Assembly (NCBI GenBank): GCA_030533445.1
Contig: CM060064.1
Location: 44,597,787 to 44,661,786, forward strand
Source of the DNA: Cyprinodon diabolis
Lineage: Eukaryota; Chordata; Actinopteri; Cyprinodontiformes; Cyprinodontidae
DNA length: 64,000 nucleotides
Direction of reading: 5' to 3'
Part shown: positions 48,139 through 60,100 of the stretch, piece after piece
How positions within the stretch are numbered: the first letter of the stretch is position 1
How the letters are laid out: each line of letters begins with the position of its first letter
The notes under the pieces: model-generated
What the model saw: the letters and a program-made list of their open reading frames with translations, nothing else
What the model was told of the DNA's origin: nothing
The model's database searches: none
Program-made: the position numbers and the translations under genes

Positions 48139-51100
48139 CTCACTTAATGAATTTTTATTTATTTTTTTAAATCGTAAGCGAAATCCAAGTAAAAATAAAC
48201 ATTTTTAATTAAACAGGATAACTTGTTTTTTAAAAAAAAAAAAAAGTAAGAAAGAATTCTGAATTTAGTTACGGAATATGTATTTTTTTATGTCATCCGA
48301 CTTTCAATAAATCAGCAAATAAAATAAACGTTGTTGTATCTATGTTAGGGGTTAATGGCAAACAGTTACTAGGAGAAAAGAAAATGCTTCCTTTGGGCCA
48401 CATGAGCCTATATGATTTTTTTTTATTTTTATAAACTGACCCCTTTCTGCCTCTTTTGTAAAAAAAGTTTCTTATGATGCATTAAACAACAAGCATCACC
48501 AAAAACATACAGGTCCAAAGAGCCTGAATGGTTCATTAGGGAGGGATCAGACTGACATTCTGAAAACCATAAACTTGCATTTTGTATGATGTTATGAAAT
48601 ACGTTTTAAAGCATTTAAAGTCTTTTTCCCCAATCAATTTAGCAACACTTTGGTTTTATGTGTGCAGCCTAATTTTACTATTGAATTTCTAGCTGTTGTA
48701 CTTAAAATTTCATCACCAAATCAGACGAGGCAAGTTTATTTATATAGTAAATTGTAGTTGCCGGCAGTTCAAAGTGCCTACATTAAAGAAATAAAATGCT
48801 GAAGTGGCATAAAGGTGATAGAGACAATTAAGAAAAAAAAAACCAAAATGATTTATAATATATCCTCAGAAAAGTATGACTGCAAATGTGACTAATATTG
48901 TTTGTCTCAGTCAAACGCCATTCTAAATAAATACGTTTTAAGCTTGACTTGCGGCACCTGAAGGGTCCAGAAATGTTACAGTTTTATGGGAATTTGATTT
49001 CAGATTAATCCAGGATGAAAACTTTATGCTGCAGGATATTAGCTAAACCTTCAATGTGGAATATTGCAATGGAAATACCTCTTGATATATGTGAATACAT
49101 TTTGATGATGCATCTGTAAAGTTTTTACTCTGCCAAATTTATGTTGTGGACTTATCACAAAAGTTGACAATTAATTTTTCTATTAGATAAATTTTTTTTT
49201 TCCATCCAATTAAAGGTATAGGGGAGAATTTTCTTTTTCTGGGGGGATTATCTAAATAAGTGGTCTTCCTAATTGTCAATCATTCTGGTGATATGTTTAT
49301 GTAAGGCCGTGCTACGTGCTCGCCCCCATTTCATACAGAGCTCACTAAGGAGACTGGTAAGGTGGATTTACGATTGTTTATTTTAACAACACAAAAAAAA
49401 AGTGATACGCAGAGTTTCTTTGCGGTGTAAGGAAACAAGCATGAGGCACACTGCAACGGAGAGCCAGAGTCCTTAAAGGCTTAAGTGCTGTGTATACTCC
49501 TGCAGCAGTGTGTCGCAGGTATGATGCACATATTTTTGATTTATGCTTAATTTTGAAGCCTGGTTTGCGTAATGTTGTTCCACCCCACAACGTGGCGCTG
49601 CGTGTTTTTGCTTTGGGTGCAAACCAACAGACCGTCGCACTAGCATCCTGCACGGTGTCTGGGATAGTGTATGTGGTCAGGCATTGTGGACGGCGCTACA
49701 GCCAGAGTTTCTGCCATTACCCACACCAGCCATGTGGGAAAACATCTCGGCTGACAAGCCAGTAAGGTACCAAACAGGAAATACCTATAGTGTAGAGCAG
49801 GCGTAGAATTGACCAATCAGAGGCCTCCTTTCTCTCCTGCTTGTGACGCTATCTGCGGCACTGTCTGTGGTCACCTACAATTTTGGGGAGGTGCACCTGA
49901 ATGTCTGCGGGGGTGTGGGATGCGAGTGTGTATATGGAAATTAGAGCTTTCTTTGCTGCACCATCCATTATATAAATCTATGGTCACTCATCAGTTCACC
50001 TGCCAACGGTAAGGTGTTCATTTGTTTGTTTAATGTATGTTTTTGTTCTTCACAGGCTGAGAGAGCTGTGTGTGAAATTGATGTTTCTTCATCCCGTCGA
50101 CTACGGCCGCAAGGCTGAGGAGCTGCTCTGGAGGAAGGTTTACTATGAGGTCATCCAGGTTATCAAGACAAACAAGAAGGTAAAAACTCAAAAAATAAAA
50201 TGTTTCCTATGAGCCTGACCAGGGGTCTGAAGCTTGAACGAAATGGGGACTGAAACTTGCTTATGTGACTTTGGCTGGTGATTACCTTAAGCAACTGGTT
50301 TCTGTCATCCCCACTCTTAACTCCATAACTTAACTCCAGCATACAGACTGGTACAAGACTTCCAAACAATCCCCCCTATTTATGCAGAGGAAAGGCACAC
50401 TCAAAATATTTTATCTCATAAATGGGCCAAGGAAAAATATGTTTCCACACTCTGCAGTAGGGCTGGGTAAAAAAATCGATTTAATCGATTTTGAATCGAT
50501 TCCTTTACATTTTTGCAAAATCAATGTCTAGTGAATGAGATCGATTAGTTTTATAGTGACGTGAGTGACATTCACATTCAAATGAGCAGGAAAGATGCAC
50601 TCAAAATACCTCAAGCCAGACAGCTGCAAATATAGCCAATAGGTTGACTGAAGACATTAACAAATGGAGACTGACCAGCAAACACCCTGTAGTTGTTACT
50701 AGGGGTGTAAATAATAATCGTTTAATTAACAGCCGACGATCCGATGCATCGACACGTCCGCAAAAGAATCGATTGTTTTTTTTTCCCTCCCGTCTTTTTT
50801 TATACATTTGCTCCTTGGCGTAATTCTCCCTCCCGTGCTGCGGTGGCGCTAAACCTATTTTGCCCTCCTACCTTGCTTCCTGGTTCCACTCTTACAGCAG
50901 TGTGTTGCAGTAAGCTTGACACAGACATTTTTAAATTATGTTCAATATTGAAGCGTGGTCTGTGCTACACGCTGTGGGTCTAGATACGGCCGAGGCGGCG
51001 AGGAAGTGGGGGCGAGTTTAGTCCGACGACGGAGGGACATGAGGGCCAAAAAGAGCGGAGATCCAGGTGGAAAAAGGGTCCCAGCGTTCTCGCACACCTC

Positions 51101-54100
51101 GCTCTTCTAGCGGGTCAAACTTCAAGAGTTGTTTTCCCCAATTTCGGTCATAAAAACAAAACAAGCCGGCCTCCTGTTTGCGGCACTGTCTGCGGTCAGC
51201 TACAATTTGGGAGAGGAGCAGTGGAGCGTCTGTGGAGGGGGCGGGACGTCTGGAGCCGAGGTATTGCATTGCACTCATTGCACTGATTTTCTGCAGTATT
51301 TTTGCAGTATTTTTTGATGCAACTTTTCTACTACTGTTTGCACTTTGTGTTTAATATGACAGGATAAAATAAAATACATGAGTGTTTTGAAACACAGTTG
51401 AACCACTTTCATTATGGTAAAAATCGTGTGGAAAAATTGTGTAGAATAAATCAAAATTAATCGATTTAGACCTGTATGAATCCAAATCGAATCGATTCAG
51501 GACTTTGGCCAAAATACCCAGCCCTACTCTGCAGTCATATTTAACTTTATCAGTGGGTTTTGGATCTCTGATGTCACTGGTGAATTTGAATCAAGTAGAT
51601 TTGAGAAACTGTTTACACATCAGTGAATTATGAGGTACACAGTCATGCTTTTGTGATACAGGTTTGTAAATTGTGTTGCATGCATGCAAAGGTTACTTTA
51701 CCTTTTCAAGACTTATTAAAGGCCTGAACACACGTTGTGTACGACTTTTTTCATCTCCGATCCGATTTTTTTTCCATGTCACGCTGACTGTGTATAGATA
51801 GGCTCCGACTAGGCAGGGTGAGCAGATCTGCACAGATTTGTTTTTTTTACTCCCATCTCTGTTATTTCCCACATTTGACTTGGACAGATTATTAGTCATT
51901 AAATAAATACATTTAAAAAACACAGACGCATTCTATAAAGCAAAGCCCCACTTAACGAGTCGGTGCAGCATCTCAAACCAGAACGGATAGAGAACGTTCG
52001 TATATTAAAAACATAATGAGATATGCGTCTAAAGAAAAGGTAAACACAACAATAAACGCAGTGGGGTGGTTTCTATGCTGACTGAGGCAGAGAGATGATT
52101 CTCAGAGAGAGATCTGGGAAGTTTATCCAAGTTTCTTTCTTTTTTTTCATAAAGAGGTGAGTGATACGCTGCAGTTACCTGCTCTGTCTGCACCTCGTGA
52201 TGCTCAAAGAGGATCACTATTTCACTATAACCCCTTTATTTCTCCTCCTGAAGTAATTTTTTTTTTGAGATTGATAAACTGCTCTTTCTCTCCATCGTTG
52301 TTTTTGTGAGGCTCAAAGAGGATCACTGCTTTATCTGTTTTATGTCCACCTGAACTCCCATAATGCGTAAAGAATTATTTTTTAATGTTTCATTCATTGT
52401 TTTTGCACCAGTCTGTCCCGCTTACTATATACACAATGTGTGACTCCAAAACTGACTCTTTCCCCATGCGATTAACAGATTTTATTGTATTCCCCCAAAA
52501 GCGGATATGTTTTACTTTGTAAACGCGTCTCTCTTCCTCTCAGACTAATGAAGTTGTCGCGTTTAGAGTGACCTACGATGACGGCGGAAAGAAAGTTGTG
52601 GATAAAAGTGTAACAATGTGCAAGCATTGTGCAACACGTTTTGTTTATGCTAACAGCAACACGACCAACATGTCATTCTAACCCCGAAATCCCTCATACT
52701 CCGTCAGCGCTCCGCCCCGCTGCCCTCCAGACTGCCTGCACAAAGCAAAGCCCGTCCGCTCCCCTCTGAGTTCCTTGGAGATCGTAGAGGGCATGCGCCA
52801 GATGATTAAATTCAAAGCAACAAAACATGCGGAAATGATCCAGGGTTTCTGCGGATCATTAAAAATAATTACAATTCATTAATTTTTTTGGATTTTTTCA
52901 TTCATTTCATTAATTTTTATGGGATTTCGGTGTAACAATCAACATATACCGAACCGAAAACCGTGACCACGAAACCGTGAACCAAACCGTGGACTTTGTG
53001 AACCGTTCCACCCCTAATATTTACTCTTTCATCACATAGATGGTACCTGAGGCTAATAGCTAATCTATTTGAACTGATTCTGTCCAAGCTCAAACTGAAC
53101 GACCGTTCGCCCTGATAATGGCTTCTGTGTTTTTTAAGTAAATAACTCTGTTAAAGCAGAAGAGCTTAATAAGATTCAACTAAACATTTTAAACTGATTT
53201 TGACCTGATTTTATAAGGACTTGGATCAAATTAAATTGGATTTTTTTTTTTTATACACTAGTTTGCTAGTTTGTTTAAACTTGAAAGCTCCTGACTAAAT
53301 CTAACTGGCTCGGGGAAAATCTCGTTTGTAGCTCACTGAGGACGATATTCTGTCAATTGCAGTAATTTACGTTCTTATCTTGGTTTTAATATAGAGGTTT
53401 TTATTTGTTCCCCTTTAGATTTGCATATTTGGGCTAAATCCTTTTCTGTATTTCCAGCACATCCACAGTCGGAGCGCCCTAGAGTGTGCTTACAGAACAC
53501 ACCTCATCGCTGGTGTGGGTTTCTACCAACATCTGCTGCTCTACATCCAATCACATTACCAGCTGGAGCTGCAGGACTGCATCGATTGGACGCACGTCAC
53601 CGATCCTCTCATTGGTGAGACCTCTCCTCCAAACCAACGCATCTTTCTTTCAACGCTCAGTGAAGATCTGCGTGTTTTTGCTCTATTTCAATACGATGCG
53701 ACGATCTAACATCACTGTGATTTCACTGTGATTGTGGCTAATAAGATCCAGATAAAAATCAACCAATTAGTCCATTATCATTTGTTTATCTACTGTTTTA
53801 GAGTAAAATTATAAAGAGAAAACCACCTTCTGACCTCTTTGTAAAGTGATTTAAAACTGTAAAACTTTCCACTGAAATTAGCGGGTTAACATGGGTCGAC
53901 CCGCTAACTAGGGGTGTAAATCACATCCATCATGGTGATTCGATTCAGTATCGATTTCCTGACCCAATGATTCGATTATTTTCGATACTCAAGAATTTTT
54001 ATATTTTTTTTAACACCTTACAGGCTAAACAAGTAAGCAAGTTTCAAGTTTGAAATAAATCAATGAAAGCTGTAATATCGTTATGCATTTCTTTTTTTTT

Positions 54101-57100
54101 TTAGAAACAACAGCAAATAACAGAAGTAGAAAAGTTGCATCAAAAAATACTGCACAAAATGAGTGCAATGCAATCGATACTCTTGCGGACGTATCGATGC
54201 ATCGGATCGTCGGCTGTTGGATTGATGCATTGATACAAAACGATTATTATTTACACCCCTACCACTAATTTTCTGCAGTGCTCCCTTCGCACTGGCAAAA
54301 AAAGCTTAGTCTGACCCCTGCTGGTGGGGGCCTGCTGATGCCATCATGCTGGGTTAGCGTTGATTATGTCACTATTTATGCTTCTCTGGTTGTTTTTCCT
54401 TTCTGTTCTTGTAATAACAATTTGTGTGTGAAAACTGAACATATGGTTCATCTGACTGGTCAGTTTGCACACGACTACACGCTACGACGGCGCAACCTTT
54501 TCACTGTTGGAAATTAGTGTTTCTTTTCTTTCAATGTCCCAGGTAAAACCCACATTCTAGCTTCTCAGTTAGCTTCCCTCAGTTCTGCAGAAGGTTCCCG
54601 TTTCTGAAGCTGATCAATAGCATAAGCCTCAATCAGGACCCACAGCCAATTCCTGGGATTTAAAAAGGAACATCCCCATCAGGAACATTGTGTTACACTA
54701 ATAATTTAGAACAGGTAAAAGCTTTTTCAAACGAGTTTCTAAAGAAAATGTCATGCTGACTGTTCTTTGACGTGGATTATTAATACTCATTTTTTATATC
54801 TGCTAACAGTATAGAGTATTTCCTGTAAATTTAAACTCTAAAGCCGATCACATTAAGCTCTGCAGCCTGATGCGTCTTTTAGGTTCGGTCCTATCCTGTC
54901 TTAATCGTCATAGTTCTTCATACCTCGGCCCGTCAACTATTGAGCTACTATAAGTGGAAAAGAGACACAAACAACTGAAGCTGAGGAGCCTTAACAGCAA
55001 ATTTCTATTTCTGTTTTTTTTCTGGATTTAAAGCTCTAATAAACTTTTACACACCTAAGAGGGAAACTTTTTTTTGTGAGAGGAGCTGAATTTGCCACAT
55101 GGCCTAGGTTGAAAGTCATTTTTATGTCACTGTTCTGTTTTATTTTCTTAAAAAAAAAAAAACTTTAATGAAAACTTCTGGCTGATGTTTAATTAGGGTT
55201 ATTGGTTTATTATTTAATCTTCTAACAAGCTATAAACCGATACTTCAGCCACCTGCTCCTTTATGGAGGGAATTTTGTTCCTTTGTCAGAAGCAAAGAGC
55301 ATGTTTTGTAAATAGAAATTTGAAAAATGTCCAAACCAGTAATGTAACTGAAAAATAAAAATAGGTTTCAAGAGTAATTTTGCTGATATCTTAACTTTTC
55401 CCTTTTATTTATCTGTTTTCCTTTTTTTTTTTTTTTTCAAATTTCAGATTAAGTTTTACTAATAGCATTCTTTTCAAATTGCATTTCACGGATCCTAAGT
55501 TCTTCAGTTCAAGCCCAACAGAAACACTCCCTCTGGTCGCACCCATTGGCCAATTTAAATGTTTTTGCTCATGTCCGTTCACATCAATCTTCACTCCTCC
55601 CCCTGGATTGAAAAGAACCTGATCTGTAAAACACATTTTGAGAATTATGCAATTTTTCAAACTCAATCTGAAAAACAAAAAATATAATTAATAAAAGTGG
55701 TGGGGGGAAAAAAAAATCTGGAAAAACAGCAGAACTTTTGTTTTTGATAAACTTTTTTTTTTTTTTTTTTGGTTTGAATGTCAAGTTAAAAAACCTGTTC
55801 TTTAAATGCAAAAATAATGGAAAAAATTCACTCCATACCAGGAAACGGAGAAAGAAAAATCGTAATCTGGTGTTAAAAATCAAACTTAAAAACTGCAAAA
55901 GCGTGTATCAGAGACCATTTAGACTCATGTCAAAATAATCTTATTTGAATTGACTTTAAAATAACTGTATCGGTCAATCAGAATCAGAAATGCTTTATTT
56001 ATCCTTTGCAGGAAATTATTTTCTTGCAGTGCAGCCATTTACAGAAGGCTGAAAAATAAGATTGTAAGTAAAATAGAGAACAATAAAATAATATAAGTAG
56101 GCAGAATAGAATAAGTAAAATCACAATTTCAAAAGAAAACAAAATTACAACCTACACAGTAAAGTTGCACCCTTTCCATATAAACAGTGTGAAATAAGAC
56201 ATAAGAATACAATAAGATAAGGTCTATCTGAACTGATAACCAATGGTTAAATATTATTGAAATGATGAATATTTGCCCTGGTATCCTTTTGGACCGGAGA
56301 TCTAATTGTTTCTAATCTGTTCGTTTCCAACAGGTCGAAAGAAGCCGGTCTCCGCCTCGCCCAGGGAGATGGAGTGGGCTCAGATGGCCTGTCATCGCTG
56401 TCTGGTCTACCTCGGAGATCTGGGTAATAACACGTTAATACTGTATTTAATCAGCTCCTGACTCTCCCATCCCTGTAAATCAGTGAGGCAGAGGGTTTTA
56501 TCCAACGTGGGAAAAAATTGGCTTCACAATACAGAAGTAACTGAGAACAGGCTGTGTGTGGTGTGAGGTTTTCTTCCAATTGTTTAATATGTAAAAAAAT
56601 ATTTTTATGCTTGAGGTGTGTTTTTATATGGAAACTAAAAAAAGACTGGAACTAAAGTTTTAATATCTTATTTTCACGATTTATGCTGTTTTATCTTATA
56701 TGTTTGTATTATTTTGATTCTGTCTTCAGCTCGCTATCAGAATGAACTTGCTGGAGTAGAAGCTGAACAGCTGGCAGAGAGATTTTACCACCAAGCCTTG
56801 TCTGTAGTGCCCCATGTTGGTGAGTCTCTTCATGGCTTTACGAAAACCTACTACTTTGGTTTGACAAGAAAACAGCAGGTTCAATAGTATAAATGCTGTG
56901 TGGAGGAGGCCTGAGCCACATCGCTTTGAGCTGCTGCCTCAGAGATTCAGTGTAGCTGTTCCCTCCTTCCTGGGGACCATCAATAAATATCTGAACATTT
57001 TTGTCAAATATAAATTAATTTTCACTTCTTTTCACATTTTAGACTAGAAATGTAAATGTATTTGTATAGCACATAAAAACACATGTTGAAAAAAGTGCTG

Positions 57101-60100
57101 CACAGTTCAATGGAATAGAGCATCGATAGGAACAATAACAATCAATAGAAAACTAAAACAAATACCGTATTTTCCAGACTATAAGCCATGCCTTTTTTTA
57201 AAGTGGTGTTTTTTTTTTTTAAAGCCGCCTAAAAACCTAATTTCTACATTTGTTATTATAACTTTCTTTGTATTCCATTTTAACTGAAAAATAGCTTCAT
57301 CTACAACCAGTCCCTGATTGGCCGCCGTGTCGCAATTTCACAGAAAAGATCAGCTCGTTTCAATGTCAGCGATCACCGCTCCGCTCTCTCCATGTTGTGC
57401 TGCTGTTTGACAACACCTCAGCTCTATCTAGTAGCACGAGATGAGAGCGGAGCAGTGAACGCCTCACCGCATGGGATTCACCGCTGGCGACTTCCCCTCG
57501 CAGTTTGCGTAGGGATACTATGTAAATCCACTGCCCTCGCCACGGACACCACACTCGGTCCAAATGCCCTTTAACCCTTTAAAGAGTGATCCAAGAATAA
57601 AACAAAACAGAAAATTACTTTTTTTTTGGTTTGAAGTCCTTATTTGGCCTTTTATGTAAAAAGAAAAAACAGAAATACCTTTTTGATATTAATAATTTAT
57701 TACTATGCGATAAGTCAAGATTATTTTTTGTGTAGTCTTCTGCCCTCTGTTATCAGGTATATCTGATTGTGTACAATAGGATTTTGAGCAACGTTTTTAC
57801 CATTAAATTATGCAAAAGGTGTCAGATGCAAAACATTTCAGAAACTGAATGTATCAAATATGATACATTTGGCATTACAGGGTTAAAACGTCTGTTTATT
57901 CAGTAATTCAGCAAAATAAAAAGTACATTGAAGGGGTGAGTTGTCCATTAATTACCAGCTCTCAAAGCTCGTCCCTGATAAATCCATCTGCCAGGTGTCA
58001 CTAACCAGTCCAGCCAGATTGATTTTATGCTTTATGCTAATTTTGTTTAATCTTGGACATTTTCAATCCCATCTGTTCAAGGTAAAGGAAGGAGGTTCAG
58101 TAGAATATTCTGAGCTGATTGGGTGAAATGCCCACCTACCGAAGTTTGGTTTTAGCTAATCAGGAGATAAAAATTATCTTTTTAAAAAAACCTCTAATCC
58201 ATAGCGCTGTACCCCTCTACCCTTTCTGTACCTCACTCTATCTATTTGCTGTCACCACTGTTGGGGATTTTCCTCTAGAGCAGCGGTCCCCAAACTTTTT
58301 TGCGCCATGGACCGGTTATATGTCAGATCATATTTTTACGGACCGCCCTTTAAAGTGTGGGGATAAATACGATCAAATAAAATGATACGACTGGTATAAA
58401 ACAGCATAAAAATAAAACTCACCGTTATGTTGAATTAGTGGGAGCCCTGAGCTTGTTTCTCCGAAACAAACCGGTCCCATCTAAGCGTAATCGGAGACAA
58501 TGACACATGAAGTGTGCTCCTTATGTCCAGTCTGCTCCGTAGCTTTGTTTTGGTCGCTGTAACCGCAGAAAATCCTGCTTCACAAAGATAGGATGTTATA
58601 GAAAGGACGCATCTTGACCTGAATTAACCTGTGTGAAGAGGCACAGATGCACCGACTGATGTAATTGGGAGATAATACCCTAATGTTTTGTATTTTATAA
58701 AATAAAACACCACTCAGACTCTGATCGTTGATAAATTACATATATATATATTTTTTTCTGTGCGGCCCAGTACCAAATGACCGACGGACCGGTACCGGTC
58801 CGCGGCCCGGTGGTTGAGGACCGCTGCTCTAGAGAACTTATTGTCATATTGATAAGTGTCACATTGTGTCTACTTTGTAAGTCGCTTCGGATAAAAGCGT
58901 CTGCTAAAAGCATAAACATTAAAAAGGCACAAAAACCATTGTCATCAAAACATTTTAAAGCTCATTGCTGTTCTTTTTCTCAAAGATGAAATTGTGAATT
59001 TTGACCAAACAGAAATAAGCAGCAGCCAAGCATACATCATCCTTTGCCACAACGTGATTAGCGAGCCCGTTTTGGTCTGTTTTCGAGCGGTTGAGGTTGG
59101 GATGGGAAATGGATTTATTCTCATGTGAATTTGAGCAAAGAAAATCAGCTTCCAGGCTGTTATTAAATTTCCCCATATCTAAAATGGATCAAGGTTCATA
59201 ACGCCCGGTTTTAAATATTAGTTCTAAATATTACCCACCTTTTTTCACAGGAATGCCTTTTAACCAACTGGGAACACTGGCTGGGAGCAAGTTCTACAAC
59301 GTTGAAGCAACCTACTACTACTTACGATGGTGAGGGTTGATTTCCAGTTTAAGCCAGATAATCGAAAAACAAGAGGCTTAACAGATCTTTATTCTGACCC
59401 CAGCATCCAATCGGATACTCCGTTTGAGGGCGCCTATGGCAACCTGAAGCGCCTGTTCGACAAGGCAGCCAAGATGTACCACCAGGTGAAGAAGCAGGAG
59501 ATGAAGAAGCTGTCCCCGTCCCGCCAAAGGTGATGAGCGCTGTAAAGCTTATTTTTTTCACCCGAAACTCTGGGGAGCAAATGGGGGAAATTTTATAGGT
59601 TTTAATTGGCTTTCTCAGGTCCTAAATTTATTTTACCTGAAAAAGGAAAATGTGTTCCATCTCCACTCAGTCATCAATTCTCCACCTCAGTCAGCATCTT
59701 CAAGTCCGGACAAAATAAAATGATTTAAACACCTAAAAAACATGAATTAAGATGAGATAACTGTCCAGAAAAGTAAAGAAACAAACCACTGCACTTCTGA
59801 ATTAAAGGTTTTTCAATTCAGAACGTGAATTAGAATTGAATAGAAATTTAGAAGTATGTCTAAAAGAACAGCATTCCTTAAAAAAAAGTGTTTAACACAC
59901 TTACACAGTTCCATAAGAGACTATATGAAAATAAATTAATGAATTAAATAGATTAAGATCAACAATTATATAAGCAGCGCCTTAGTAATAATAATCCCTT
60001 TTCTGCAAAAACTGACAACAATGAGAGCAAAACGGTTTTACATCTGCTGGGCTGTTATACTTTTCCCACTGGCCGAAAAAAAACCATTTAAACGGGGGAA

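Larger units (their letters stand above)
45805..50055 (+). other. smg5: smg5 intron 2, repeat-rich
   Basis: At 4.25 kb it is the longest intron in the window. It holds a Harbinger-like MITE, two fragments of the TAGGGGTGTAAAT hAT family, an inverted repeat pair and a 51-base T run. No additional exon is evident. Confidence 0.85.
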
